A stretch of DNA of 64,000 bases from Myxococcus stipitatus DSM 14675 (GTDB taxonomy: Bacteria; Myxococcota; Myxococcia; Myxococcales; Myxococcaceae). The first letter of the stretch is position 1, and each line of letters opens with the position of its first letter. The stretch covers positions 8,807,501 to 8,871,500 of the forward strand of contig NC_020126.1 in assembly GCF_000331735.1 (NCBI RefSeq), in the 5' to 3' direction. The position numbers and the translations under genes are program-made. Below, in pieces: positions 24,737 through 34,303 of the stretch. Below the pieces are notes generated by a model. The model was not told the origin of the DNA, searched no databases, and saw only the letters and a program-made list of their open reading frames with translations.

Positions 24737-26317
24737 ATGAGCCACTCCCTCGATTCCGTCCCCTCCCCGTCGAGACCTCACTGGCATCGCACCACCCTGT
24801 GGGCCACCCTGCTGCTCGCGGGGAGCGCACTCGCGGAGAGCCCCGCCGCTCCGGATGCGGCGCTCCCCATCCAGCGCGCGCTCGAGCAGGGCCTGCGCCC
24901 CTCCATGCTCAAGGTCGAGGAGCCCCTGCCGGGCTGGTCCCTCCAGCAGCGCATGGAGCACTACCACGTCCCCGGCGTCGCCATCGCCGTGCTCAAGGAC
25001 GGCAAGGTCATCCACGCCGCGGGCTTCGGCCTGCGCGAGGCGGACTCGAAGGACGCCGTGGACGCGGACACGCTCTTCTCCGTGGGCTCCATCAGCAAGG
25101 TCATCGCCGCGGCCACCACGCTGCGCCAGGTCGCCGCTGGCAAGCTCGACCTGGACCGGGACGTCAACACGTACCTCACGTCCTGGAAGGTCCCCGCCGC
25201 GCCCGCCGCCCCCCACCCCGCGCTCACCTTGCGCATGCTGATGTCACACACGTCGGGCCTCACCGTGTGGGGCTTCGAGGACTACCAGCCGAACGAGAAG
25301 CTGCCGACCCTCGTGCAGACGCTCGACGGCGTGAAGCCCGCCAAGAACGACCCCGTCCGCATCGACTTCGAGCCCGGCACCCTCATGCGCTACTCCGGCG
25401 GCGGCGTCACCGTGGAGCAGCTCGTGCTGGAGGACACCCAGCGCAAGCCGCTGGAGACGCTCGCTCGCGCCGAGGTGTTCCAGCCCATCGGCATGCGCCG
25501 CAGCACCTACGTCAATCCCGTGCCGGTGAAGCTGGGCAACATCGCCAAGGCCCACGACAGAAAGGGCCAGCGCGTCGCCCTGCCCCGAGGCTACGAGAGC
25601 TTCCCCGAGCAGGCCGCCTCCGGCCTCTGGACCAGCGCCAATGACCTGGGCGCCTTCGTCGCGACGCTGATGGCCAGCTACCAGGGCAAGAATCCCTATC
25701 TGCCCAGGCCCCTCGCCGTGCAGATGATGACCGAGGTCTCCCCCAGCCACTTCGGACTCGGCCCCCGCCTCGCGGGCGACGGTCCGGGCCGCGTGTTCCA
25801 CCACGGCGGCTCCAACGACAGCTACCGCGCCTGGATGGAAGGCTATCTGGAGACCGGCGACGGCCTCGTCGTCCTCACCAACGGCACCAACGGCTCACAG
25901 CTCGCGACGGAGATTCGCAACGCCGTCTCGGACGCGCTCGGGCGCGGCAACAACCCCGTGCTGCGCACCGTGACGTTGCCTGCCTCGGCGCTGTCCGACT
26001 TCACCGGCACCTACCGATGGGACAAGAGCGTGCCGGGCGAGCTGGCCGGCAACATCGGCGCCCAGTTCGAGGCGGACACCCTCGAGTTCAGCACCGCCAA
26101 CGGCATGGTGATGGCGAAGGAGGGCAACGGTCCCGCCTTCCCGCTCTACGCGCTGACCCCCACGCGCTTCGTCACCCCGGGCGATGCCCTCTTCCAGCTG
26201 CGCCTCGAGTTCCTGCGCAACGCCCACGGCGCGGTGAAGGCCGTGCGCGTGGACCGGGGCAGCGGCACCCTGCTCTTCCGCCGCGAGGCCGCACCCGTGT
26301 CGAAGCCGCGGCCGTAG
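24737..26317 (+). CDS. Serine hydrolase of the beta-lactamase/class C family
   Basis: The protein has 526 residues from ATG 24737. A Sec signal peptide (TTLWATLLLAGSALAESP) puts it in the periplasm or outside. The active-site motifs are visible: SISK at residues 118-121 (the SxxK nucleophile motif), YSG at 219-221 (in place of YxN) and HGG at 356-358 (in place of KTG/HTG). The C-terminal 100 residues are a beta-barrel-like extension common in this family (FTGTYRWDKSVPGELAG). Activity could be esterase, peptidase or D-Ala-D-Ala hydrolase; resistance function should not be assumed. It converges tightly with the next gene. Confidence 0.87.
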   Translation: MSHSLDSVPSPSRPHWHRTTLWATLLLAGSALAESPAAPDAALPIQRALEQGLRPSMLKVEEPLPGWSLQQRMEHYHVPGVAIAVLKDGKVIHAAGFGLREADSKDAVDADTLFSVGSISKVIAAATTLRQVAAGKLDLDRDVNTYLTSWKVPAAPAAPHPALTLRMLMSHTSGLTVWGFEDYQPNEKLPTLVQTLDGVKPAKNDPVRIDFEPGTLMRYSGGGVTVEQLVLEDTQRKPLETLARAEVFQPIGMRRSTYVNPVPVKLGNIAKAHDRKGQRVALPRGYESFPEQAASGLWTSANDLGAFVATLMASYQGKNPYLPRPLAVQMMTEVSPSHFGLGPRLAGDGPGRVFHHGGSNDSYRAWMEGYLETGDGLVVLTNGTNGSQLATEIRNAVSDALGRGNNPVLRTVTLPASALSDFTGTYRWDKSVPGELAGNIGAQFEADTLEFSTANGMVMAKEGNGPAFPLYALTPTRFVTPGDALFQLRLEFLRNAHGAVKAVRVDRGSGTLLFRREAAPVSKPRP

Positions 26318-26320
26318 CCC

Positions 26321-27700
26321 TCAGCGCTTGCGGCCCAGGAACTGGGCGTCCTTCCAGTCCCAGAGCCGCTCCGGGTGCTCGTCCACGTCGAGGGGGAAAC
26401 TGTTCCACTTGTACACGGCGCGGGAGCTGGCGCCGTGGATGTGAATCCCGAGGCTCACCACGGCCAGCACCGCGAAGGTGGCGGTGAGGCCGCGTCGGGC
26501 CTCGGGGCCCTTCCACTTCAGCTCGCGCACCACCGGCACGAGGAAGAACACGAGGTAGGGCACCATGTCCGAGAAGAAGCGCGGACCATACGAGTGCCCC
26601 GCCCACCAGTGCGGGAAGGTGGAGATGGCCACCCAGTGCAGCGCCACCGCCGCGAGCAGGAACACGTGCAGTCGGCTGAGCGTCCGCGCACGCCCCTCCA
26701 GCACCAGCCCCCAGATTCCCAACAGCAGCACGGGCGTGAAGACGAGCAGCCCGCGCGCGGGGGACACGAGGTTGCCGGCCAGGGCCTCGGCCACGCGGGA
26801 GGCCACGAGCTCCAGCCGCTGGGGCGCGTAGTACGGCGCCAGCACGGAGCCATAGTGGACGAAGTTCAGCGTCATCCAGGGAAGCGCCACCGCGAGCGCC
26901 CCCGCGAAGAACCTCCCCGCCTGACGCGGGTACGTCCACACGACATACGCCGTCACCAGCAGCACGGAGATGCTGTTGGTGGGCCGCATCACATACGCCA
27001 GCGCGAGCGGCAGGCCCGCCCAGCCCGCGGTGCTCGGGGTCTCCTTCGCGCGCACGAGGCAGAGCAGCACGAAGGTGAGGCACAACAGAGAAGGCCCGTG
27101 CTGCCACAGCGCCCGGCTGGCGGTGGAGAGCAGCGGCGTGCAGAAGACGAAGAGCGTGGCGAGCAGGAGCGCGCGCGGGCGGGACAGCCGCAGCGACGTG
27201 CCCACCGCGAACATGACGACGCCCGCCAACGCGACGAGCGCGGAGGCGAAGAGGCGCTGCGGCCCATCCCAGACCTTCAGCTCCACCCGGCCCGTGGTGT
27301 CGTACGCGTGGCGCCAGTCCTCCAGCGCCTTCGCCAGCCCCGGGTGCAGGCTCCCCAGGGGCGCAGCCACGCGCGCGAGGCCATCCACCATCACCACCAT
27401 CGGCAACGCGGCCAGCGAGGGCCCCAGGGGGAAGAAGTTGTAGAGGTGGCCGTCGCGCTCGTCGAGGCCATGGCGGAACGTCTCGAACGTGGGCGCGTAC
27501 TCATCCAGCTCGATGTTCCCCTCGCGCAGAATCGACACCGTGGTGGGGAGCGTCAGCTTGGAGTCGAACGGCGTGTAGACCGGGAACACCGCCAGCACCG
27601 CGAAGAAGGCGGCGAAGAGCACCCCGCGCTCGCGCCACACACGGGCCGCGGAGTGGAGCGGCGTGGAGGCACTGGACGACGGGAGGACGGTTGTACTCAT
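26321..27700 (-). CDS. Polytopic membrane protein, glycosyltransferase-C-like
   Basis: The protein has 459 residues with about ten hydrophobic segments (for example AFFAVLAVFPVYTPF, ALVALAGVVMFAVGTSL, LLATLFVFCTPLLSTAS, GLLVFTPVLLLGIWGLVL, VFLLAAVALHWVAISTFPH, PYLVFFLVPVV). The first large loop contains ILREGNIELDEYAPTFE, with an Asp/Glu cluster in the place where GT-C enzymes carry their catalytic acid. A role in lipid-linked sugar transfer is plausible but unproven. It starts at ATG 27700 and is a single gene. Confidence 0.65.
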   Translation of the reverse strand: MSTTVLPSSSASTPLHSAARVWRERGVLFAAFFAVLAVFPVYTPFDSKLTLPTTVSILREGNIELDEYAPTFETFRHGLDERDGHLYNFFPLGPSLAALPMVVMVDGLARVAAPLGSLHPGLAKALEDWRHAYDTTGRVELKVWDGPQRLFASALVALAGVVMFAVGTSLRLSRPRALLLATLFVFCTPLLSTASRALWQHGPSLLCLTFVLLCLVRAKETPSTAGWAGLPLALAYVMRPTNSISVLLVTAYVVWTYPRQAGRFFAGALAVALPWMTLNFVHYGSVLAPYYAPQRLELVASRVAEALAGNLVSPARGLLVFTPVLLLGIWGLVLEGRARTLSRLHVFLLAAVALHWVAISTFPHWWAGHSYGPRFFSDMVPYLVFFLVPVVRELKWKGPEARRGLTATFAVLAVVSLGIHIHGASSRAVYKWNSFPLDVDEHPERLWDWKDAQFLGRKR

Positions 27701-27810
27701 GGCGACGATGACCCCTCGCGCTCCGATGGGGGACCGCCGTCATAGTGGCAGGGGAACGGCAAAGCCAGGAACAGATTGGATTGACGGGAGCGGCCGGGCG
27801 GGCGGCCGGT

Positions 27811-28725
27811 TCAGGCCCAGGGCACGCTGGTGAAGTACTCGCCGAGCAACTCCACCATGGCGCGCACGGCGGGGGAGACATGGCGCGAGCCCGGGTAGAC
27901 GGCGAACAGGCTGAGCGGTGGTGGTGCGTAGGCGTGGAGCACCTCGCGCAGCTTGCCCTGCGCGACGGCGGGGGCGGCGTACATGGGCGGGAAGCGCCCG
28001 AGCCCCGCGTCCGCGATGGCGAGCGCCAGCAGCACCTCCATGCTGTTGACGGACATGCTGGGGACGAAGCTCACGCCCCGCGCCCGCCTCGCCCCACCAA
28101 ACGCCCAGGTCGTCGGTGAGGAGGAGCCCGTCATCGCCAGACACCGGTGCTTCGCCAGGTCCTTGGGCTCCTTCGGCACCCCCGCGCGGCGCAGGTAGCC
28201 CGGGCTCGCGTAGACGCCCTGCCGCTGGCCGCTCCCGAGCTTGCGCGCGATGAGCCGCGAGTCGTTCAGCGGACCGACGCGCACCGCCAGGTCGAAGCCC
28301 TCCTCGATGAGGTTCGCGCGGCGGTCCATCAGCTCCACCTCCACCTTCACCTCGGGGTAGCGGGCGCAGTACGTCGACAGCACGGGGCCCATCGCGCGCT
28401 GGCCCAGCTCGAAGGGCAGCGTCATCCGCAGCCGGCCGCTGGGGTGGGCCTGCAGGTCACCCACCAGGGCCTCGGCCGCGCGCAGGGCGGCGATGGCGGG
28501 GGCGACCTCGCGCTGGTAGCTGGCGCCGATGTCCGTGAGCGTCACGCTGCGCGTCGTCCGCGAGAACAGGCTCACGCCCAGGTGCTCCTCGAGCACCGCC
28601 ACGCGCTGGCTCAGCGTCGACTTGGGGATGCCCAGCTTGCGGGAGGCCCCTCGGAAGCTGCGCAGCTCGGCGACCTCCAGGAAGGCGATGACGGTGTTCG
28701 GGTCCGCCTGATGGATTGTCCGCAT
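27811..28725 (-). CDS. LysR family transcriptional regulator
   Basis: The protein has 304 residues. Its N-terminal winged HTH is typical (TVIAFLEVAELRSFRGASRKLG, IPKSTLSQRVAVLEEHLGVSLFSRTTRSVTLTDIG). The effector domain has the usual LRMTLPFELGQ and LAVRVGPLNDSRLIARKLG segments. It is divergent from the old-yellow-enzyme gene at 28816 with a 90-base shared promoter region, the classic arrangement for a LysR activator and its target. I could not single out a T-N11-A site there with confidence. Confidence 0.92.
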   Translation of the reverse strand: MRTIHQADPNTVIAFLEVAELRSFRGASRKLGIPKSTLSQRVAVLEEHLGVSLFSRTTRSVTLTDIGASYQREVAPAIAALRAAEALVGDLQAHPSGRLRMTLPFELGQRAMGPVLSTYCARYPEVKVEVELMDRRANLIEEGFDLAVRVGPLNDSRLIARKLGSGQRQGVYASPGYLRRAGVPKEPKDLAKHRCLAMTGSSSPTTWAFGGARRARGVSFVPSMSVNSMEVLLALAIADAGLGRFPPMYAAPAVAQGKLREVLHAYAPPPLSLFAVYPGSRHVSPAVRAMVELLGEYFTSVPWA

Positions 28726-28815
28726 GGCCGGACAGTACCTCCAGAATCAAGCCATTGGCTATTCGCGTCCCCAGGCGCAGTCTTCCTCCCATCACCCGCT
28801 TCGAGGATTTCGCGC

Positions 28816-29871
28816 ATGGACCTCTTCTCTTCCTTCCGCCTTGGCAATATCGAGCTGTCGAACCGCGTCGTCATGGCGCCCATGACGCGCAGCCGCGCCA
28901 TCGGCGGCCTGCCCAACGCGCTGATGCGCGACTACTACACGCAGCGCGCCACGGCGGGCCTCATCATCACCGAGGGCGTCGCGCCCTCCGCCAACGGCCT
29001 GGGCTACGCCCGCACCCCGGGCATCTTCTCCCAGGCGCAAATCGAGGGCTGGAAGGCCGTCACCTCGAGCGTCCACGCCGCGGGCGGGCGCATCTTCGCG
29101 CAGCTCATGCACGTGGGCCGCATCGGGCATCCGCTCAACATGGCGAAGGGCACGCGCATCGTCGCCCCCAGCGCCGTGCGCTCCGGAGGCGCGATGTACA
29201 CGGACCAACAAGCCATGCAGCCCTTCCCCGAGCCCGAGGCGATGAACGAGGCCGACCTCGTCCAGGCGCGCGAGGAGTTCGTCCAGGCCGCGAGGAACGC
29301 CGTCGCCGCGGGCTTCGATGGCATCGAGGTCCACTCGGGCAACGGCTACCTGCTCGAGCAGTTCCTGCACCCGCACACCAACCGGCGTGAGGACGTGTAC
29401 GGCGGCAGCGCGGAGAACCGCTCGCGCTTCGTCGTGGAGGTGACGCGGGCCATCGCGGCGGCCATCGGCCCCGAGCGCGTGGGCATCCGCTTCACGCCGT
29501 TCAGCACCTTCAATGACCTGCCCGAGCGCGACGGCGTGAAGGAGCAGTACGTGGGCCTCGCCCGCGAGCTGCGAGGCATCGCCTACCTGCACCTCGTCGC
29601 CAGCCCTCACCCGGACTTCGCGGCGACGGAGGCGGCCATCCGCGACGCCTTCGGAGGCCACACCATCCTCAACGGCGGCCTGCTGCAGGACACCGCGCAG
29701 CAGGCGCTGGCGTCGGGCCGCGCCGAGCTGCTGGCCTTCGGCAAGCCCTTCATCGCCAACCCGGACCTCGTCTCCCGGATGAAGCGCGGCGCGGAGCTGG
29801 CCTCGCCCCACCCCCAGACGTTCTACACGCCAGGGGCGGAGGGGTATGTGGACTACCCGGCGGCCCTCTGA
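28816..29871 (+). CDS. Old yellow enzyme family alkene reductase
   Basis: The protein has 351 residues from ATG 28816. It has the NemA-type OYE pattern: DLFSSFRLGNIELSNRVVMAPMTRSRA at the start, GLIITEGVAPSANG, AQLMHVGRIGHPLN (FMN-contacting region), GFDGIEVHSGNGYLLEQFLHPHTNRREDVYGGS (catalytic HxxN replaced by HSGN, then YGGS) and LLAFGKPFIANPDL. It uses FMN and NAD(P)H to reduce activated alkenes or nitro compounds. It is likely regulated by the divergent LysR protein. Its last 19 bases overlap the convergent M48-like gene. Confidence 0.92.
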   Translation: MDLFSSFRLGNIELSNRVVMAPMTRSRAIGGLPNALMRDYYTQRATAGLIITEGVAPSANGLGYARTPGIFSQAQIEGWKAVTSSVHAAGGRIFAQLMHVGRIGHPLNMAKGTRIVAPSAVRSGGAMYTDQQAMQPFPEPEAMNEADLVQAREEFVQAARNAVAAGFDGIEVHSGNGYLLEQFLHPHTNRREDVYGGSAENRSRFVVEVTRAIAAAIGPERVGIRFTPFSTFNDLPERDGVKEQYVGLARELRGIAYLHLVASPHPDFAATEAAIRDAFGGHTILNGGLLQDTAQQALASGRAELLAFGKPFIANPDLVSRMKRGAELASPHPQTFYTPGAEGYVDYPAAL

Positions 29872-31334
29872 GCCGCCGCCTCCTCTTCCAGCACCTCACA
29901 GGCGGACAGGTACTCCGCCTCGGACAGCTCGCCGGAGGAGAGCCTGCGCAGGATGGACGCCGGCTCCACGGAGATATCCCCCAACATCAGACGCAGGTTC
30001 GCCCCGGGCCGGACTTCCGGCATGAAGCCTCGGTGCACCAGCGCCGTCCCCAACCACCCCACCAACATCCGCCGGACCTGCTGACGCTTGCCTTCGGGCG
30101 ACAGCACGTCGATGCCCGGGGGACGCACCCGGTTCCACAGCGCCTCGCCCTCCTTCAGCAGGCCCGGCAGCGCAGTCAGCGGCGTGTGCTTGGGGTCCAG
30201 GTCGGACCCCGCCCAGTCCTTCTGCATCCCCGGGGCGATGACCTTCTCGGCCACCTCCTCCCAGTGGAAGGACACGAGGGTGCCTCGGATGGAGCGCTTC
30301 ACCCATGCGCTCTCCGCCTCGCGCTCTCCGCCGAGGAGCTCCACACACCCCGACAAGGGGAGCAGCTCCGGGATGGTCGCCGACGCGTTTCCGGCGGAGC
30401 CCATCGAGCGCAGCCGCTCCTCGAGCGAGGGGTGGGTGTCCCACGGCGAGGAGGGACGCTTCAGCTCCTCCTCGATGCGCTGCTCCATCTCCACACGCCG
30501 CCGGGGCTCCGAGAGGAAGCGCCGGAAGCCCTCCAACATGGGCACCCCCGCCTGCGCCTGGAAGAGCGGCACCAGGTCCTGCTCCAGGTAGGCCTGCCAG
30601 TAGGGCGCCAGCGCGTAGATCTTTCGCAGCGCGGCGGACGCCGCCTGGACGCCACACACCGACGCGGCGAGCGCGTCCGCCTTCAGCTCCTGGCTCTGGG
30701 AGACGGCACTGGAAATGCGCAGGAAGAAGCGGCCGTAGAGCTGAAACGGGACGTCGAGGAAGAAGGCTGAGTCCTCCAGCGCGTCCACCGCCAGGGCGAT
30801 GGACCGGCGCGTGCGGTAGACCCAGGGCTCCAGCGCGAGGTCTCCTCCCTGGTGGTGGCCGCACTCATACGCCAGCACCGAGGCGAGCTCCGCGCGCTCG
30901 AGGAAGGCGAAGAGCGGCAGGCCGATGCCCACCACGGGCGTGCGGCGCAGGCCGAACCACTTGCGCTCCACCGTGATGTACGCGGTGGCCTCGCCGGAGA
31001 GGTAGACCTTCTGGGGCACCTTCGCCTTCGCCCGCTGGGCGACCTCGTCCAACAGGGCGAAGAGCGCGGGGAACTCCTCTCGCGTCAGGGGCGCCACGTC
31101 GCTCTGCTCTCGCCGGGTGAACCAGCCGCGCGGGCGCAGCGCCCAGAGCACCGTCACGGCCCCGGCTCCCGCGATGATGCCCGACAGCCCTAGCCCTCCC
31201 GTCACGAACATCTCGGTGAAGGGCAGCCAGAGCAGGGCCGCGACGACCGCCAGCCCCATCAGCCAGAACCCCACCCACAGGACGACCATGAGCACCGCGC
31301 GACGACCGACTCCCGAAGAACTCACGGACTCCAT
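29853..31334 (-). CDS. M48-like membrane peptidase homolog with altered zinc motif
   Basis: The protein has 493 residues from ATG 31334. Two membrane helices (residues 14-65) are followed by an M48-type domain. The motif that should read HExxH is YECGH at residues 156-160 (TAT codon for residue 156, complement of 30867-30869), so the first zinc-binding histidine is a tyrosine. The rest of the motif context (VLAYECGHHQGGD) and the downstream ELKAD are intact. It may be a pseudoprotease that still binds peptides, or a strain-specific point change. Its start overlaps the end of the upstream gene by 13 bases, so the two are co-transcribed. Confidence 0.75.
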   Translation of the reverse strand: MESVSSSGVGRRAVLMVVLWVGFWLMGLAVVAALLWLPFTEMFVTGGLGLSGIIAGAGAVTVLWALRPRGWFTRREQSDVAPLTREEFPALFALLDEVAQRAKAKVPQKVYLSGEATAYITVERKWFGLRRTPVVGIGLPLFAFLERAELASVLAYECGHHQGGDLALEPWVYRTRRSIALAVDALEDSAFFLDVPFQLYGRFFLRISSAVSQSQELKADALAASVCGVQAASAALRKIYALAPYWQAYLEQDLVPLFQAQAGVPMLEGFRRFLSEPRRRVEMEQRIEEELKRPSSPWDTHPSLEERLRSMGSAGNASATIPELLPLSGCVELLGGEREAESAWVKRSIRGTLVSFHWEEVAEKVIAPGMQKDWAGSDLDPKHTPLTALPGLLKEGEALWNRVRPPGIDVLSPEGKRQQVRRMLVGWLGTALVHRGFMPEVRPGANLRLMLGDISVEPASILRRLSSGELSEAEYLSACEVLEEEAAAQRAAG

Positions 31335-33436
31335 GATGTGATGGCCTCGCTGACCACTCCGTGGAACCAATCCGCCTGGCGCGCCTGCTCGAGCAGGCGG
31401 CGCCGCTCGGACTTGGGCAATGCGCTGTCGCGCGAGCGGACGAAGTAGACCGCGGCCCTCACGTCCCACGGCAGCTCGTCCACGTCGAGCACCGCCACTT
31501 CGCCCCGGATGAAGCGGCGCACGTTCTCACGCGGGGGACCCGACACGGCGAGGAACCGCTCCAGGGAGCGCTGCGCCTCCGCATCCCCCAGCCGCACCGC
31601 CTCCGCGTAGAGCAGCGCCCACATGGGCTCCGCGAGGGTGGACATCTCGAGGTCCTGGACCGACCGCGCCAGGCCCAGCGCCTCCTTCGGGTCCTTGCGC
31701 ACCGCGAACATCAGACGGACGGCCGTCGGGGTGGACTCGAGCTTCTCGATGGGCCGCCCCAGCCGGGCACGCACCCAGAGGTCGCCACCGTCTTCTTTCC
31801 GGAGCTTCTGGACGAGGGCATCCGGTTCCGCGCCCTTCGACCTCCCGACGACGAGTGCATGGAGCCCCGCGACCTTGGACCGGACCGAGGGTTCGGCCGT
31901 GTCGAAGAGTGACACCAGCACCCTCCGCGCCTCCTCGAAGCGCCCGAGCGCCACGAACGCGGTCATCGCCGGCTCGAGCAGCTCCGTCGCGGACTTCTCG
32001 TCGCCGCCTCGCAGCTGCGCCCATCCCTCCACGGTGCCCGTCCAGTCTCCATCCAGGAAGCGCTGGTGCGTCACCAGGCGGAGAGTGGGCATGTGCGTGG
32101 GGAAGCGCGCCAGCAGGGACTCGCCGGCGCCCCGGCGCTCCGCGGTGGGCAGCATGCGGACGTGGAGGTACTGCGCGTCCGCCGAGTCGGGTGCCGCCTT
32201 CGCCCGCTCCGCGTACTCGGCGAGGAGCCCGTCGGCCTGGCCCTCCAGCTCGGCGGTCCATTGATAGCCCCGGTGCCACTCCAGCCGCTCGGGGTTCGCG
32301 TCGCGCAGCGCCCGCATGAAGCGGGTGGCCTCTCCTCCCCCCTTCGCGATGGAGGCCCGCAGCGCCCGGGAGACCGTGGCTTCATCTCCCCCCGAGAGCC
32401 GGACCGCCGCCTGCGTGAAGGTGAGTGCTTCCGCCCATCGGTTCTGGCTGCCCAGGTACGAGAAGCAGGCCGAGAGCAGGTCCGCGGAATGCCGCTCCAC
32501 GTTCACATACGTTCCCCAGAGGTGAGTCCGCGCCCGGGACGACGAGGGGCTCCCGGGAGGTGTCTTGAACAGATGGTTCACCGGCCCCAGCTCGATGACA
32601 CGCTGACCGCAATACACCGTGGGGGGTGGCCCATCGGAAGGCTCGCCATCGGAATAGAGCTGCTGCGCCAGGAAGACCGGCATGCCTCCCGCGATGTTCC
32701 ACATCAGGAGGCCCTCGCCGCGCTTCACCTCCAGCTCGAGCGTGTCCACCTCCACACCCGACTGGGAGGCGGCCCGCAGCCGCCGCGTCCCCAGTGGCAT
32801 GGGAAGAGCCCGCACCTCCCCCGGGGACAACACCACCGCCTCGTCCTCCTCTTCGTCCAGGACGACGCGCAGCGGCTCCTTGAAGGCATTGCCCACATGG
32901 ACGTCGCGGTGGCGCGACGCATGAATGGCCTGTCCCCCGCCCCCCAGCACCAGGGCGATGGCGGAAAGCGACACCAGCCGGCTCCACAGCGCCGGCCAGG
33001 TCCCCAGCGGCACGCGCGCGAAGATTCTCCAGGGGCGATGCAGGAAGTCGCCGTCGCCGGTCTGACCGACGTACGCCCCCAGCGGGAAGAGCGGAATCAT
33101 GAAGAACGAAACCACCCAGTGCGTGGTGATGACCGTCCCGTCCACCGGGTCCGGCTCTGCCTTCCCCAGCAGCAACGTGCCGAAGAAGCCGCTGCGCATG
33201 CCCACGCGCAGCCGCCCCTCCTTGAGCGGGCGGGCGAACAAGCGCCGCTGCTTCAACAAGGTGTCGAGCACCTGCCGCTGGGAGCGCAAGCGCCCCGACC
33301 ACCGCGCCCACTTCAGCGTCCAGTACAGATTGAAAGAGTCTCCGCGCTCCACCGCGCGGCGCACACGAACGTCCTCACACAACGCTCGCAGCTCAGGCAT
33401 CCGCTGGAGGAAGTCCGCCGGGTCACGAATGAACAT
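31322..33436 (-). CDS. Large membrane protein with TPR-like region, unknown function
   Basis: The protein has 704 residues. An N-terminal cytoplasmic part is followed by two hydrophobic segments (VVSFFMIPLFPLGAYV near residue 108 and LVSLSAIALVLGGG near 155). Next comes a beta-rich domain and then a long helical part (residues about 290-700) with repeat-like units such as EALTFTQAAVRLSGGDEA, which suggest tetratricopeptide-type protein binding. Known family not recognised. It overlaps the M48-like gene and starts 21 bases after the AHSA1 gene, so a four-gene minus-strand unit ArsR, AHSA1, this gene and the M48-like gene is possible. Confidence 0.65.
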   Translation of the reverse strand: MFIRDPADFLQRMPELRALCEDVRVRRAVERGDSFNLYWTLKWARWSGRLRSQRQVLDTLLKQRRLFARPLKEGRLRVGMRSGFFGTLLLGKAEPDPVDGTVITTHWVVSFFMIPLFPLGAYVGQTGDGDFLHRPWRIFARVPLGTWPALWSRLVSLSAIALVLGGGGQAIHASRHRDVHVGNAFKEPLRVVLDEEEDEAVVLSPGEVRALPMPLGTRRLRAASQSGVEVDTLELEVKRGEGLLMWNIAGGMPVFLAQQLYSDGEPSDGPPPTVYCGQRVIELGPVNHLFKTPPGSPSSSRARTHLWGTYVNVERHSADLLSACFSYLGSQNRWAEALTFTQAAVRLSGGDEATVSRALRASIAKGGGEATRFMRALRDANPERLEWHRGYQWTAELEGQADGLLAEYAERAKAAPDSADAQYLHVRMLPTAERRGAGESLLARFPTHMPTLRLVTHQRFLDGDWTGTVEGWAQLRGGDEKSATELLEPAMTAFVALGRFEEARRVLVSLFDTAEPSVRSKVAGLHALVVGRSKGAEPDALVQKLRKEDGGDLWVRARLGRPIEKLESTPTAVRLMFAVRKDPKEALGLARSVQDLEMSTLAEPMWALLYAEAVRLGDAEAQRSLERFLAVSGPPRENVRRFIRGEVAVLDVDELPWDVRAAVYFVRSRDSALPKSERRRLLEQARQADWFHGVVSEAITSWSP

Positions 33437-33457
33437 TCAGGCGGCGGACTCTAGCAA

Positions 33458-33916
33458 TCAGCGCAGCGACGCGACGAGCTCATCGAGCTGGTCCATCGTC
33501 TCGCGCATGCCGCCCTCCATCCCGGAGGCCAGGGTGGCGTCGCGAGCCTCCTTCGTCGGGTACAGCTCGTGGGAGCGCAGGCGCGTCTGGCCCTCGTGCT
33601 CCTCGAAGGTGACAGTGATGAGCAGCGGCGAGTCCGGGAAGGGCTCGAAGACCTGCGTGTAGACGAGCCGTGTGTGTCGACTGATTTCGACGTACTGGCC
33701 GTGGAAGCCGAACTCGTTGCCCTCCGCGCGCATCACGTACCGATAGGCGCCTCCCACCTGGACGTCCGCGCGACACTCCACCAGCTCGACGCCTCGGGAC
33801 TTGGGCGCCCACCAGCGCTTGACGAACTCCGGCTGGGTCCAGGCCTCGAACACGATGCGCGGCGGCGCGCGGAAGGTGCGCGTGAGCACGATTTCGCGCT
33901 CCGACGGCGTCGTCAT
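33458..33916 (-). CDS. SRPBCC/AHSA1 domain protein
   Basis: The protein has 152 residues from ATG 33916, with GGAGGAC upstream. It begins with the AHSA1 pattern IVLTRTFRAPPRIVFEAWTQPEFVKRWW, followed by GGAYRYVMRAEGNEFGFHGQY, SPLLITVTFEEHEGQTRLRSHE and the C-terminal helix GMRETMDQLDELVASL. The fold is a helix-grip ligand-binding domain; such proteins typically follow an ArsR regulator, as here. The ligand is unknown. Confidence 0.88.
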   Translation of the reverse strand: MTTPSEREIVLTRTFRAPPRIVFEAWTQPEFVKRWWAPKSRGVELVECRADVQVGGAYRYVMRAEGNEFGFHGQYVEISRHTRLVYTQVFEPFPDSPLLITVTFEEHEGQTRLRSHELYPTKEARDATLASGMEGGMRETMDQLDELVASLR

Positions 33917-33938
33917 GGACGTGTCCTCCAACGGGAAC

Positions 33939-34280
33939 TCACTGCCTGGGTTTGCGACCATGACCCTTCTCCTTGTGCTGGAGCTCCTCCAGGAGCTCGT
34001 CCATTGCGTCGAAACGCGCGTCCCAGAGCTGGCGGTAGCGCTCCAACCACTCATGAAGCTCGCGCAGCGGCTGCGCCTTCAGCTCGTAGAGCCGCTGCTG
34101 CGCCTTGGGCTGCACGTCCACCAGCCCCGCCTCCTTCAGGACCTTCAGGTGCTTGGACACCTGCGGCTGGTTGAGGTGCAGCCGCTCGCCGATGTCACTC
34201 ACCGGCCGGGGGCCCGCACGCAACAACTCGACGATTCGGAAGCGGTTGGGCTCGGCCAGGGCCGCGAACGTCTCGAACAT
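33939..34280 (-). CDS. ArsR family transcriptional regulator
   Basis: The protein has 113 residues from ATG 34280. It has the winged HTH of ArsR (FAALAEPNRFRIVELLRAGPRPVSDIGERLHLNQPQVSKHLKVLKEAGLVDV) but none of the metal-binding cysteine pattern of ArsR itself. It belongs to the group paired with AHSA1 proteins. The GAATAT inverted repeat just upstream (34304-34323) is the likely operator. Confidence 0.92.
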   Translation of the reverse strand: MFETFAALAEPNRFRIVELLRAGPRPVSDIGERLHLNQPQVSKHLKVLKEAGLVDVQPKAQQRLYELKAQPLRELHEWLERYRQLWDARFDAMDELLEELQHKEKGHGRKPRQ

Positions 34281-34303
34281 GGGTCTTATATGCACATCGA
34301 GGC

